A DNA stretch of 64,000 nt from Sphingomonas melonis (GTDB lineage: Bacteria > Pseudomonadota > Alphaproteobacteria > Sphingomonadales > Sphingomonadaceae). Both the position numbers and the translations under genes were made by a program. Under the pieces are notes generated by a model. That model searched no databases, was not told the DNA's origin, and saw only the letters and a list, made by a program, of their open reading frames with translations. Location of the stretch: positions 1,240,001 to 1,304,000 of the forward strand of contig NZ_JACCBY010000001.1 in assembly GCF_013409985.1 (NCBI RefSeq). Direction: 5' to 3'. This document shows, one piece after another, positions 27,683-36,674 of this stretch. The number at the start of each line of letters is the position of its first letter. Within the stretch, counting starts at the first letter, position 1.

Positions 27683-28474
27683 TCAGGCGGCGTCGAGCGC
27701 GGGTTCGCGCGCCGGCGCGGGAGCGACATCCTCGTCGGTGATCAGCCGCCAGCCATTCGGCCCGAGCAGTTCGAGCGGACGATAGCGCGTCTTGTACGCC
27801 ATCCGCGCCGACCCCTTCACCCAATAGCCGAGATAGACATAGGGCAGGCCCGAATCGCGGGCGCGCGAGATATGGTCCATGATGATGACGTTGCCGAGCC
27901 CCGGCCGCGCCGCCGCACCCTCTTCGTCGGCGGCGAAGAAGCTGTAGATCATCGACAGGCCGTCGACCTGGCGATCGGTCAGGCAGGCGCCGACCAGCTC
28001 GCCGCGCGAGCCGTCGGTGGTGCGGGTGCGATATTCGATGATCACCGAATTGACCGGCGAATGCTCGATCATGTCGGCATAATCATCCTCGTCCATGCCC
28101 GCCATGCCGCCACCGGGGTGACGGGCGGCGAGATAGCGGCGCAGCAACTGGAACTGCTCGTCGGTCGCCCACGGGCGGCACACGGCGATCTCGAGATCGC
28201 TGTTCCGGCGCAGCAGCTTGCGCTGGCTGGCGTTCGGCGCGAAATCCTGCGTGACGATGCGCACCGACACGCAGGCGGTGCAGCCGGCGCAGGACGGGCG
28301 GTAGGCGACGCCCTGCGACCGGCGGAAGCCGATCCGGCTGAGCGCGTCGTTGAGCTCGCTCGCATGCGGGCCGCTCAGTTCGGTAAACACCTTGCGCTCC
28401 TGCCGCCCCGGCAGATAAGGGCAGGGCGCAGGGGTCGTGACGAAAAAGCGCGGAAAACGAAAAGGCGCAGTCAC
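27683..28474 (-). CDS. bpt: Aspartate/glutamate leucyltransferase
   Basis: Transfers Leu from Leu-tRNA to N-terminal Asp or Glu of proteins, marking them for the ClpAPS N-degron pathway; 263 aa, cytoplasmic. The sequence shows [41 protein letters not shown] with the Cys pair, [12 protein letters not shown] and [17 protein letters not shown], all typical of the ATE/Bpt family. GTG at 28474 gives the usual N-terminus ([11 protein letters not shown]) and has AGGGGA about 9 bases upstream; a GTG at 28501 would add nine residues. Divergent from the small exported protein at 28696. Confidence 0.93.
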   Translation of the reverse strand: MTAPFRFPRFFVTTPAPCPYLPGRQERKVFTELSGPHASELNDALSRIGFRRSQGVAYRPSCAGCTACVSVRIVTQDFAPNASQRKLLRRNSDLEIAVCRPWATDEQFQLLRRYLAARHPGGGMAGMDEDDYADMIEHSPVNSVIIEYRTRTTDGSRGELVGACLTDRQVDGLSMIYSFFAADEEGAAARPGLGNVIIMDHISRARDSGLPYVYLGYWVKGSARMAYKTRYRPLELLGPNGWRLITDEDVAPAPAREPALDAA

Positions 28475-28572
28475 CGCCGGCAATCCCCTGGAACGTGCCA
28501 CGCGCGATGCGGTGCGGCTGATCTATGAATGCATGGCGGCGCCCTGCAAAGTGCCATTCGCCTCCAAAAAGG

Positions 28573-28587
28573 TTAATTTCCGGGTAA
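28573..28587. promoter_or_regulatory. Near-consensus CtrA box
   Basis: TTAA-TTTCCGG-GTAA matches TTAA-N7-TTAA at 7 of 8 positions. It lies between bpt and the small exported protein, about 110 bp upstream of the latter. Confidence 0.25.
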
Positions 28588-28695
28588 TTGTATTGACGCA
28601 ACCATAGTTCGCATCAAAACAGGACGATGTTGCGTTGCGGGAACAAAGTGGGTAACCGGTCGTTCCCGGTATCCATTCCGCTTGGAGTTCTGTTT

Positions 28696-28941
28696 ATGTC
28701 GAAGACTTTCGCTGGTTCGCTCGCCGCCTTGGCGATGATTGCCGCTCCGGTTGCTGCTAGCGCCGCTCCTGCCAACCCGGCGGCGTCGCTGTCGGTTGCC
28801 AAGTCGGTCCGCGCCAGCGCGCCGTCGGCGAAGAAGAGCGAGCTGGCCGGTGGCGGTCTCCTCGCCGCGCTGATCGTCGCGGGCGTGGTTGCGATCGGCG
28901 TCGTCGCCGTCGTGCAGGACGGCGATTCCGACAGCAACTAA
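28696..28941 (+). CDS. Small exported or membrane protein, unknown
   Basis: 81 aa. A signal peptide or first helix (MSKTFAGSLAALAMIAAPVAASAAPA) is followed by a short basic Ser/Ala-rich linker, a second hydrophobic segment (LAGGGLLAALIVAGVVAIGVVAVV) and an acidic tail DGDSDSN. GGAG lies 8 bases before ATG 28696. A strong intrinsic terminator follows directly, so it is a monocistronic gene, probably well expressed. Codon use near the 5' end (GCT, GTT) differs from the GC-rich neighbours, as in highly expressed genes. I recognise no family. Confidence 0.82.
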   Translation: MSKTFAGSLAALAMIAAPVAASAAPANPAASLSVAKSVRASAPSAKKSELAGGGLLAALIVAGVVAIGVVAVVQDGDSDSN

Positions 28942-28963
28942 GCTGACGGCTTGACGTAACGAG

Positions 28964-28996
28964 ACGGGGGCTGCGCCATGGCGCGGCCCCCGTTTT
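28964..28996 (+). terminator. Intrinsic terminator of the small exported protein gene
   Basis: A 13-bp stem (with one G-T pair) from ACGGGGGCTGCGC, tetraloop CATG, is followed by TTTT. It begins 23 bases after the stop codon. Confidence 0.88.
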
Positions 28997-29073
28997 CGTG
29001 TGGTCGGTGATCTTTTCCCGTCCGGGTACAGCCACGTCTATGGCTGGAGCGATCCCGCTACCCATAGCGTGCC

Positions 29074-29180
29074 GTCACCCCGGACTCGTTCCGGGGTCCA
29101 CTTTGCGGCGAGGCGAATGGCTGGAGGGGAGAGCGTTGCCGTGTGGCCCGGTGGACCCCGGAACGAGTCCGGGGTGACGG
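29074..29180. repeat. Inverted pair of family A REPs (REPIN-like)
   Basis: Forward copy 29074-29101 and reverse copy 29151-29180, spacer 49 bases starting TTTGCGGCGAGG. Organisation, total length (107 bp) and spacer start match the pair at 20424. Confidence 0.82.
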
Positions 29181-29233
29181 ATCGTTTGGGGCCAGGTGAT
29201 CCTGCTCCCATTGGCGGTGGAGGATCGACGCCT

Positions 29234-30472
29234 TTACGCCTGCTCCACCATGCTGGTCTCGTAGCCGCCGTCGCGCAGGGCGGCGATCAGGCGGTTGAGG
29301 TGGTCACGGTCGCGGGCTTCGCATTCGATCTCGGTGAACAGGCCCTTGGCCGGCAGCGAGGTGAAGATGCGCTGGTGATAGACTTCGATGATGTTGACGC
29401 GCTGTGCGTCGAAGATGCGCGCGACATTGAACAGGGCCCCGGGCTGGTCCTGCAACCGCACGCGCAGCCGCGCCAGCCGGCCCGAGCGGGCGAGGTCGCG
29501 CAGCAGCACGTTGGCGAGCAGGCGCGTGTCGATATTGCCGCCGCACAGGATGATGCCGACGGTCCGGCCCTTGAAGCGCTCGGGCGCCGCCATCAGCGCG
29601 GCGAGGCCGGCGGCGCCGGCGCCCTCGACCACCGTCTTCTCGATCTGGAGCAGCAGGCTGACGGCCTCTTCGAGGTTGCGTTCGCCGACCAGCACGATGT
29701 CGTCGACCAGCTCGGCGACCATCCGTGCGGTGATGCCGCCCGGCTCCTTGACCGCGATGCCCTCGGCGAGCGTGTCGCCGGCGCAGGGCAGGTCGGTGCC
29801 GCGGATGCGGTTGTACATCGACGGGAACAGTTCGGCCTGAACGCCGATCACCTCGATCGGGTGATCCGCGGCGCGCGCGACGATCGACGTGCCCGAGATC
29901 AGGCCGCCACCGCCGATCGGGATCAGCAGCGTGTCGAGCCCCGGTACGTCCTCCAGCATCTCGACGGCCGCGGTGCCTTGTCCCGCGATCACGCGCGGGT
30001 CGTCGAACGGATGGACGAAGGTGAAGTCGCACTGCGCCTCGAGCACGCGGGCATGCGCATAGGCGGCGTCAAACGTCTCGCCCTCCAGCACGACATTGGC
30101 CTTGTGGCCCTCGGTCTGCATCACCTTCACGGTCGGGGTGGTGCGCGGCATGACGATCGTCGCGGGGATGCCGAGCCGGTTGGCGTGATAGGCGAGACCC
30201 TGCGCGTGATTGCCCGCCGAGGCGGCGATGACGCCCTTGGCGCGCGCCTCCGGCGACAATTGCAGCAGCGTGTTGAGCGCACCCCGCTCCTTGTAGGCGG
30301 CGGTGAACTGGAGGTTCTCGAACTTGAGATAGACTTTCGCGCCGGTCATCTCGCTCAGCGTCTTGCTGATCAGCGTCGGCGTGCGGACGATCGCGTCGCG
30401 GATACGGGCATGGGCGGCGCGGACGTCATCGATGCTGACGGGCAGCGCGGTTGCGGCAGGGTTCGAAGCCAT
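29234..30472 (-). CDS. ilvA: Threonine dehydratase (ammonia-lyase) with one ACT domain
   Basis: PLP enzyme converting threonine to 2-oxobutanoate for isoleucine synthesis, 412 aa, cytoplasmic. Lys61 in QFTAAYKERGALN binds PLP; SAGNHAQGLAYHA and the glycine loop IPIGGGGLISG bind substrate and phosphate. A C-terminal ACT domain (about 335-412; RLARLRVRLQDQPGALFNVARIF) gives allosteric control. The length and single ACT match the IlvA1/TdcB-like biosynthetic group rather than the 514-aa E. coli IlvA. FTAAYKERG in place of the usual SFKxRG is a common variant of this group. Start 30472 fits family N-termini. Divergent from the amidohydrolase across 44 bp. Confidence 0.92.
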   Translation of the reverse strand: MASNPAATALPVSIDDVRAAHARIRDAIVRTPTLISKTLSEMTGAKVYLKFENLQFTAAYKERGALNTLLQLSPEARAKGVIAASAGNHAQGLAYHANRLGIPATIVMPRTTPTVKVMQTEGHKANVVLEGETFDAAYAHARVLEAQCDFTFVHPFDDPRVIAGQGTAAVEMLEDVPGLDTLLIPIGGGGLISGTSIVARAADHPIEVIGVQAELFPSMYNRIRGTDLPCAGDTLAEGIAVKEPGGITARMVAELVDDIVLVGERNLEEAVSLLLQIEKTVVEGAGAAGLAALMAAPERFKGRTVGIILCGGNIDTRLLANVLLRDLARSGRLARLRVRLQDQPGALFNVARIFDAQRVNIIEVYHQRIFTSLPAKGLFTEIECEARDRDHLNRLIAALRDGGYETSMVEQA

Positions 30473-30516
30473 ATCGGTCCCGCTAGACCATCTGGTGCGG
30501 CGGGGGAACACCGCTT

Positions 30517-32214
30517 ATGCGGGAGGTTATGGCACGATGGGTAATCAACGGGGGCGCCCGCGGCGCGGTCAGGGCGATGATGTGGGCGACGGCCGCGATC
30601 CTGCCCGCCGCGGCGGCGCAGGCGGACGGGATCGTCGATAACGTCAACGGACTGACGCTCGACAAGGACGGCAAGGTCGTCCGCTTCCAGGCGTTGCTGG
30701 TCACGCCGGAGGGGCGCGTCGGCAAATTGCTCGGCGCCAAGGACAAGCGGCCCGAGAAGCTCGACTGGCGTGTCGACTTCAAGGGCAAGACGCTGCTGCC
30801 CGGCATGATCGACGCGCACGGCCATGTCATGGAACTGGGCTTCCGCGCGCTCGAACTCGACCTGTCGGACACCAAGAGCCTGGCCGAGGCGCAGGCGAAG
30901 ATCGCCGCCTATGCGCGCGCCAACCCCGACAAGGCATGGATCATCGGCGGCGGCTGGAACCAGGAGGCCTGGGGACTGGGCCGCTTCCCGACCGCGGCCG
31001 AGCTCGATGCCGCGGTAGGCGACCGGCCGGTATGGCTGGCGCGGGCCGACGGCCATGCCAGCTGGGGCAACAGCGCCGCGCTCAAGGCGGCGGGGGTCAC
31101 GGCCAAGAGCGTCTCGCCCGCCGGTGGGCGGATCGAGAAGGGGGCGGGGGGCCAGCCGGCGGGCGTGTTCGTCGATGCCGCGCAGGGCCTCGTCGCCAAG
31201 GTGGTGCCGCAGCCGCTCGGCAAGGACCGCAACGCCGCCTTCATCAAGGCGCAGACCATCCTGCTCAGCTATGGCGTCACCGCTACCGCCGATATGGGAA
31301 CCAGCATCGAGGATTGGCTGACCTATCGCCGTATCGGCGATCTCGGCGGCCTGCGCGTGCGGATCATGAGCTATGGCATGGGCGTCGATACGACGGTGCA
31401 GATCGGCGGTACCGGGCCAACGCCGTGGCTGTACGACGACAAGCTCAAGCTGGTCGGCGTCAAATTGTATGCCGATGGCGCGCTGGGGTCGCGCGGCGCG
31501 TGGCTCAAGGCGCCCTATGCCGATGCGCCCGGCCAGTCGGGTGCGGGCTTCATGAGCGACACGGTGCTGCGCAATCTGATGAGCCGCGCGGCGATGGACG
31601 GCTATCAGGTCGCGGTGCATGCGATCGGCGACCGCGCCAATGCCGAGGTGCTCGATGCGATCGACGAGATGGCGCAGACCTACAAGGGCGACCGGCGCTG
31701 GCGCGTCGAGCATGCGCAGATCGTCGACCCCATCGACCTGCCACGGTTCGGCAAATACGGGACGATCGCCTCAATGCAGCCGACGCATGAGACCGGTGAC
31801 CGGGTGATGGCAGAGGCGCGGCTGGGCGCGCAGCGGCTGACCGGCGCCTATGCCTGGGCGTCGATGCTCAAGAACGGATCGAAGCTGGCATTCGGGTCGG
31901 ATTATCCGGTCGAACGTCCCGATCCCTGGGCGGGCTGGGCGGCCGCCTTCACCCGTCAGGACGCCGACGGGCAGCCGTTCGGCGGCTGGCGCCCCGAGGA
32001 GGCGGTGACCCGCGAACAGGCGTGGTGGGGCTTTACCGGCGGCGCGGCCTATGCCGGCTTTGCCGAGGATCGCATCGGCCGGCTTGCGCCGGGGCTGCGC
32101 GCCGACTTCATCATCGTCGATCGCGACCCGCTGCTTGCCACGCCGACCGACCTGCGCGCCACCAAGGTCCAGGAAACCTGGGTCGGCGGCGTCAAGGCGT
32201 GGGAGCGCAAATAG
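30517..32214 (+). CDS. Exported amidohydrolase (YtcJ-like, amidohydrolase_3 family)
   Basis: 565 aa with a probable signal peptide (AMMWATAAILPAAAAQA, cleavage near residue 36), so likely periplasmic. Metal-dependent hydrolase features: GMIDAHGHVMELG (HxH metal pair), AVHAIGDRANAEVLDA (His), RVEHAQIVDP (His) and FGSDYPVERPDPW (Asp). Relatives hydrolyse N-substituted amides or formamides, often with unknown natural substrate. A GGGGGAA about 9-10 bases upstream supports ATG 30517. It converges with the 56-aa gene. Confidence 0.88.
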   Translation: MREVMARWVINGGARGAVRAMMWATAAILPAAAAQADGIVDNVNGLTLDKDGKVVRFQALLVTPEGRVGKLLGAKDKRPEKLDWRVDFKGKTLLPGMIDAHGHVMELGFRALELDLSDTKSLAEAQAKIAAYARANPDKAWIIGGGWNQEAWGLGRFPTAAELDAAVGDRPVWLARADGHASWGNSAALKAAGVTAKSVSPAGGRIEKGAGGQPAGVFVDAAQGLVAKVVPQPLGKDRNAAFIKAQTILLSYGVTATADMGTSIEDWLTYRRIGDLGGLRVRIMSYGMGVDTTVQIGGTGPTPWLYDDKLKLVGVKLYADGALGSRGAWLKAPYADAPGQSGAGFMSDTVLRNLMSRAAMDGYQVAVHAIGDRANAEVLDAIDEMAQTYKGDRRWRVEHAQIVDPIDLPRFGKYGTIASMQPTHETGDRVMAEARLGAQRLTGAYAWASMLKNGSKLAFGSDYPVERPDPWAGWAAAFTRQDADGQPFGGWRPEEAVTREQAWWGFTGGAAYAGFAEDRIGRLAPGLRADFIIVDRDPLLATPTDLRATKVQETWVGGVKAWERK

Positions 32215-32246
32215 GCGCTCGCCGGGGCGGTCGCGTCAGCCGTCGA

Positions 32247-32417
32247 TCAGAGTGCGGCGCCGCCGGCGTCGATCATCTCCAGCGCGTGGGCGAGATGCAC
32301 CGCGGCGATCTGCGCCGAAAAGGACTGCAGGCCATCGAGCAGTTCGAGGGCGTCGAGGATCATGTACTTGGCGGTGATCGTGGCTTCGTTGGTCGCGGTA
32401 TCGATGGCGGTCGGCAT
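32247..32417 (-). CDS. Small conserved-type protein, 56 aa
   Basis: The protein MPTAIDTATNEATITAKYMI... is mostly one amphipathic helix pair (ILDALELLDGLQSFSAQIAAVHLAHALEMI). GAGGGG lies 8 bases before the ATG. A TATAAT on the minus strand (32451-32446) is 29 bp upstream and may be the -10, giving a short leader. Helical content suggests a small dimer or protein-binding factor; function unknown. The longer open frame upstream lacks support. Confidence 0.72.
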   Translation of the reverse strand: MPTAIDTATNEATITAKYMILDALELLDGLQSFSAQIAAVHLAHALEMIDAGGAAL

Positions 32418-32567
32418 TGGCTGTCCCCTCTGGAAACGTTTGATTATTATACGATTCTCTAAAGGGGCGTTAACGTTTGGGCAGCCAGGCTTTCTAATCT
32501 CGATCAAGGTTGAGGCCGAACACGGCACCCGCCGGCGGACGCAGCGGCTGGCGTCACGCAACAAATA

Positions 32568-32594
32568 AGCTGCGGCATCGGGGATGCCGCAGCT
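32568..32594 (-). terminator. Terminator of ctrA
   Basis: AGCTGCGGCAT pairs with ATGCCGCAGCT (11-bp perfect stem, 5-base loop). On the minus strand it is followed by TATTTGTTG. It lies 33 bases beyond the ctrA stop codon. Confidence 0.75.
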
Positions 32595-32626
32595 CTTGTA
32601 CGCGGAGAGGGCAGGCCCGTTTCAGA

Positions 32627-33322
32627 TCAGGCGACTGCACCAATTTCTTCTGGTTCGCGAAGCACATAGCCGCGGCCCCAGACCGTCTCGATATAATTTT
32701 CACCTTCGCAGGCGAGGCTGAGCTTTTTGCGCAGCTTGCAGATGAAGACGTCGATGATCTTCAGCTCGGGCTCGTCCATGCCGCCGTACAGATGGTTAAG
32801 GAACATCTCCTTGGTCAGCGTCGTGCCCTTGCGCAGCGACAGCAGCTCCAGCATCGCATATTCCTTGCCGGTCAGGTGGACGCGGCTGCCGTCGACCTCG
32901 ACCGTCTTGGCGTCGAGATTGACCGCGAGCTTGCCGGTGCGGATGACCGACTGGCTGTGCCCCTTCGACCGGCGGACGACGGCGTGGATGCGCGCGATCA
33001 GCTCTTCGCGGTGGAAGGGCTTGGTGACGTAATCGTCGGCGCCGAAGCCGAAGCTGCGCACCTTCGAATCCATTTCGTTGATGCCCGACAGGATCAGCAC
33101 CGGCGTCGCGACCCGTGCGACCCGCAGCTTCTTGAGCACGTCATAGCCGTGCATGTCCGGCAGGTTCAGATCGAGCAGGATGATGTCGTAATCGTACAGC
33201 TTGCCGAGATCGAGGCCCTCTTCGCCCAGATCGGTCGTGTAGACGTTGAAGCCTTCGGTCCCGAGCATCAGCTCGATTGCCTTGGCGGTGGTCGGCTCGT
33301 CCTCGATCAACAGCACTCGCAT
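32627..33322 (-). CDS. ctrA: Cell-cycle response regulator CtrA
   Basis: OmpR/PhoB-type master regulator of alphaproteobacteria (cell cycle, motility, gene-transfer functions), 231 aa. Receiver domain 1-115 with acidic pocket IEDEPTT and phosphoryl Asp51 in [13 protein letters not shown], Lys in DYVTKPF; winged helix 125-231 with [29 protein letters not shown] and [10 protein letters not shown], which are diagnostic of CtrA. The C-terminus ends EEIGAVA, with two Ala residues near the end as required for ClpXP degradation of CtrA. A perfect CtrA box lies upstream, so it is probably autoregulated. Start 33322 fits the family (MRVLLIEDE). Confidence 0.97.
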   Translation of the reverse strand: MRVLLIEDEPTTAKAIELMLGTEGFNVYTTDLGEEGLDLGKLYDYDIILLDLNLPDMHGYDVLKKLRVARVATPVLILSGINEMDSKVRSFGFGADDYVTKPFHREELIARIHAVVRRSKGHSQSVIRTGKLAVNLDAKTVEVDGSRVHLTGKEYAMLELLSLRKGTTLTKEMFLNHLYGGMDEPELKIIDVFICKLRKKLSLACEGENYIETVWGRGYVLREPEEIGAVA

Positions 33323-33411
33323 CGCGTCGTCCCCTGCTGGCCATACCCTGAGCACCCCTGCTGCACGGCTCGACCCGATTCATTAACCAAAGAACATCTG
33401 AAGGCAAAAGG

Positions 33412-33426
33412 TTAATTAGGGCTTAA
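33412..33426. promoter_or_regulatory. CtrA box in the ctrA promoter
   Basis: TTAA-TTAGGGC-TTAA is a perfect TTAA-N7-TTAA site, 90 bp upstream of the ctrA start codon. A further TTAA (33383-33386) lies closer to the gene. It supports direct autoregulation. Confidence 0.8.
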
Positions 33427-33451
33427 TCCCGACGCGATTCGAAAACATGGA

Positions 33452-34552
33452 TTAATCTTTGTTTGCACCCTCATCCGGGTCGGTCGGCGTAAGGTCCGGA
33501 CCAAGCAGGGTTTGATGCCGACTGCGCGGAATATCCTCGCCCAACACCTCGCGCAGATAGAGGCTGCGCACCAGCGTAAAGATTACCACGAGCAGCGCCG
33601 CGGAGAAGAACAGGCCGAAGATGCCGAAGATCACGCCGATGCCGATGATCGCGAAAACCGTGATCGCCGGCGGGATCGAGATGACGCGCGCCTGGACATA
33701 AGGCGTGATGAAGTTGGTCTGGATCAGCCGCACCAGCGCATAGGTGACGAGCGTGCCGATCAGCGGCCCGGTCCCCTGAGTCGCGGCAAGTCCCAGCGCC
33801 GGGATCATCGCCGCGGTGGGGCCGATATAGGGGATGAACTCCGACAGGCCGGCAAGCAGGCCGAGCGCTGCGGCGGAGGGGACGCCGGAGATCCACAGGC
33901 CGATGCCGATCAGCACCCCCATGCTGGTCATGAGGATCAGCGACGACCGCAGCCACAGCCGCAGCGTCGAGCCGACGTCGAACAGCGCATCCTCGATCGC
34001 CGGGCGCTTGGTCGGCGGGATCAGGAACAGGAAGCCGCGCTGGTAGATGCCGGGATCGGCGGCGAAGAAGGCCGCGCCGACGAGCAGCAGCAGGCTGTTG
34101 AGCAGCAGCTCGCCGCCGCCCTGGACGAGCCCGCTGACGTCCTGCGCCGCGCGCGAGCCGGCATAGGCCTGGCGCACCGCGTCGACGATCTTGGCGCCCA
34201 CCGGGCTCTGCGACGCCCAGGCGGCGAGCTGATCGAGCAGGCTCGGCAATTGCGTGACGAGCACGTTGACCTGTTCGCGGAATTGCACCGCGAACAGCCA
34301 GACGAGGAAGGCGACGATGCCGAAGGCGGTGGCGATGCCGAGGCCGAGCGACGGCTTCTCGGGCACGCGCAGATGGTCGCGGTAGAGGTCGGCGATGGCG
34401 TGGATCGCGATCGCGCCGAGCATCGACCCGAAGGCGAGGATGAGCAAATTGCCCGCCTTGAACAAGGCCGCGGCGACCGCGGCGATGATGAGGATGTAGA
34501 AGATGCGGCGGATGAAGCGGGCATCGTCCGTATCGGGCGCCAGACGGTTCAC
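33452..34552 (-). CDS. AI-2E family transporter (TqsA/PerM-like)
   Basis: 366-aa inner-membrane protein with about eight helices. The N-terminus MNRLAPDTDDARFIRRIFYIL is followed by the AI-2E exporter pattern: helices at about 18-75, an amphipathic linker (about 85-150), then LLVGAAFFAADPGIYQRGFL, GLLAGLSEFIPYIGPTAAMIPAL and VQARVISIPPAITVFAIIGIGVIFG. Members export AI-2 or act as Na+/H+ or unknown permeases, so AI-2 transport is not implied (no luxS in the window). GTG at 34552 is chosen, with GGAG 7 bases upstream; the long open frame beyond is not supported. Confidence 0.88.
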   Translation of the reverse strand: MNRLAPDTDDARFIRRIFYILIIAAVAAALFKAGNLLILAFGSMLGAIAIHAIADLYRDHLRVPEKPSLGLGIATAFGIVAFLVWLFAVQFREQVNVLVTQLPSLLDQLAAWASQSPVGAKIVDAVRQAYAGSRAAQDVSGLVQGGGELLLNSLLLLVGAAFFAADPGIYQRGFLFLIPPTKRPAIEDALFDVGSTLRLWLRSSLILMTSMGVLIGIGLWISGVPSAAALGLLAGLSEFIPYIGPTAAMIPALGLAATQGTGPLIGTLVTYALVRLIQTNFITPYVQARVISIPPAITVFAIIGIGVIFGIFGLFFSAALLVVIFTLVRSLYLREVLGEDIPRSRHQTLLGPDLTPTDPDEGANKD

Positions 34553-34677
34553 GCGGCGCTCCGTTCGAGGGATCGCTCGCTGGCGGCGATGGTCACGTAC
34601 CCGGTCTCCCCTGCGCCGCGAATCGGCACGTCGGCAGCGATAACGTACGATTCGGCAAAACGGCAGCAGCGCGCCGG

Positions 34678-35286
34678 TCAGGCCAGCCGGATCACGTGCA
34701 GGAAGCGCGGGCCGTGCGCGCCGCGGACATAGCTGCCCTCGATGTCGGTGGTGCCGGATACGCCGGTGACCCAGTAATGCGCACGCGGATAGGCGCCGTC
34801 GAGCAGCGCGTCCTCGAGATGCGCCACCACCTTCGGCACCAGCACGATATGATGGAGCGCGAGGAAATTGGGCAGCATCGGCGCAGCGGGGCCGGTCTCG
34901 AACACGAGGCTGCCCGTCTCGGCGACGCCGACGCGGGCGATGGCGAGCGCGATCGCCTCGTCGGGTGCCGCCGTGTCGTGGCGGGTGAAGCCGGTCCAGT
35001 CGCACGCCGACAGCCGCGGGTCGGGCGGGACGCAGAACGTGCGGGGCAGGGCGTGTTCGGCGCAATAGCCGGCGATCGCCGCAGGCAGATCGGCGATGTC
35101 GGCGATGCGGTCGATCGTCGCGGCAACGCTCGGCAGCGCCAGGCGGGCGAGGAACGTGTCCTCCAGCGCCGCCGGATCGACCGGCGGTCGTTCGGGCGCG
35201 ACGAGCAGCGCGGCGGCCTCCGCGGCGATCGCGGCGGGGGTGGCGGTGCCGGTCAGGCGCGCAAGAATATTGGCGCGCGCGCTCAT
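34678..35286 (-). CDS. lutC: Lactate utilisation protein LutC (LUD domain)
   Basis: 202 aa, cytoplasmic subunit of the LutABC L-lactate oxidation complex. The single LUD domain (about 80-202) shows VGVAETGSLVFETGPA, LHHIVLVPKVVAHLEDAL, YWVTGVSGTTDIEGSYVRGAHGPR; the last stretch (SGTTDIE) is diagnostic of LutC/YkgG. The ATG overlaps the lutB stop (ATGA). Last gene of lutABC. Confidence 0.92.
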   Translation of the reverse strand: MSARANILARLTGTATPAAIAAEAAALLVAPERPPVDPAALEDTFLARLALPSVAATIDRIADIADLPAAIAGYCAEHALPRTFCVPPDPRLSACDWTGFTRHDTAAPDEAIALAIARVGVAETGSLVFETGPAAPMLPNFLALHHIVLVPKVVAHLEDALLDGAYPRAHYWVTGVSGTTDIEGSYVRGAHGPRFLHVIRLA

Positions 35287-36674
35287 CTGCGGCGGCCCCT
35301 GCGATATTGCGCCATGAAGCTGTCCTCGGTCGGGCGCGGCATGTCGCGATAGCGCGTCCAGCCCTGGGCGAGCGGCAGGCGGCTCAACCAGCCGCTGCGC
35401 CCCATCAGCCGCATCGTGCGCAGCGCCGCGGCGGTGGCGGCGCGATACAGGCGCGGGCGACGCGCGATCCATGCCCAGGTGCCGAGCCCCGACCGCAGGC
35501 TCGCCGGCTCCAGCCCCTCGCGCCAGCTCTTCTCGCGCCAGCCGCGCAGCAGCGTCGGCAGGGGGATGCGCACCGGGCACACTTCCTGGCATTTGCCGTT
35601 GAGCGTGCAGGCGTTGGGCAGGTCGCGGCTCTGCTTCAGCCCGTCGAAGGCAGGGGTCAGTACCGCGCCCATCGGCCCCGGATAGGTGCCGCCATAGGCA
35701 TGGCCGCCGATCTGCCGGAAGACGACGCAATGGTTCATGCACGCGCCGCAGCGGATGCAGCGGAGCATCTCGGCCAGCCCCTCCTCGCGCATCGTCGTAC
35801 GGCCGTTGTCGACCAGGACGATGTGCATCTCCTCCGGCCCGTCGCGATCGGGCGCGCGCTTGGGCCCGGTGTAGAAGGTGGTGTATTGGCTCAAAGGCGC
35901 GCCGGTCGCCGAGCGCGACAGCAGGCGCAGCAGGTGCACCGCATGACCGGTGGAGGGGACGATCTTCTCGATCCCCGCGGTCACGATGTGCATCCGCGGC
36001 GGCACCAGCGACAATTCGGCATTGCCCTCGTTGGTGACGGTGCACACCGCGCCGGTATCGGCGACGAGGAAATTGGCGCCGGAGATGCCGACATCGGCGG
36101 CGAGCATGCCTTCGCGCAGGTGACGGCGCGCGCTTTCCGCCATCGCCGCGATCGTCTCTTCCGCATGCGGTGCGCGATGGCTCGCCTTGAACAGCGCGGA
36201 GACCTGTTCGCGCGTCTTGTGCATCGCCGGCCAGATGATGTGCGACGGCCGCTCGCCGCTGAGCTGGATGATATGTTCGGCGAGGTCGGTCTCGATCCGG
36301 CCGATGCCCGCCTCGGCGAGTGCATGCGGCAGGCCGATCTCCTCGCCGAGCATCGATTTCGAGCGCGCGACGCTCTTCGCGCCCGCCGCCTTGCACAGGC
36401 CGACGACGATGTCGCACGCCTCCTGCGCGGTGCGCGCCCAATGGACCTGCGCGCCGGCGGCGGTGGCGTTCGCCTCGAACGCTTCGAGATAATGGCCGAG
36501 GTTGGCGACGACGTGATCCTTGATCGCGGCGGCGCGATCCCGCGCGGCGTCGAAGTCCGGGAAGGCGTCGACCGCGAGGCTGCGCTTGGCCTCGGCGGTG
36601 CCGGCGGTGCGCTCGACCGCGAGCTTGAGGGTGCGGTCGGCGAGCGCCGCGTCGACGCGGGACTCGAAACTCAT
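35283..36674 (-). CDS. lutB: Lactate utilisation iron-sulfur protein LutB
   Basis: 463 aa. The N-terminal LUD domain (about 60-290; KSMLGEEIGLPHAL, GISGANFLVADTGAVCTVTNEGNAE) is followed by two 4Fe-4S motifs, CIRCGACMNHC near residue 305 and CTLNGKCQEVCP near 355. It carries electrons in the oxidation of L-lactate to pyruvate by LutABC. Start overlaps the lutA stop (ATGA at 36674-36671) and its stop overlaps lutC, so the three are translationally coupled. Confidence 0.94.
   Translation of the reverse strand: MSFESRVDAALADRTLKLAVERTAGTAEAKRSLAVDAFPDFDAARDRAAAIKDHVVANLGHYLEAFEANATAAGAQVHWARTAQEACDIVVGLCKAAGAKSVARSKSMLGEEIGLPHALAEAGIGRIETDLAEHIIQLSGERPSHIIWPAMHKTREQVSALFKASHRAPHAEETIAAMAESARRHLREGMLAADVGISGANFLVADTGAVCTVTNEGNAELSLVPPRMHIVTAGIEKIVPSTGHAVHLLRLLSRSATGAPLSQYTTFYTGPKRAPDRDGPEEMHIVLVDNGRTTMREEGLAEMLRCIRCGACMNHCVVFRQIGGHAYGGTYPGPMGAVLTPAFDGLKQSRDLPNACTLNGKCQEVCPVRIPLPTLLRGWREKSWREGLEPASLRSGLGTWAWIARRPRLYRAATAAALRTMRLMGRSGWLSRLPLAQGWTRYRDMPRPTEDSFMAQYRRGRRR

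Noticed and set aside
33452..35065. AI-2E transporter fused to a LutC-like N-terminus
   Set aside because: The longer open frame runs through an unrelated, Arg-rich shadow of lutC; a GTG with a good ribosome site at 34552 starts the real protein.
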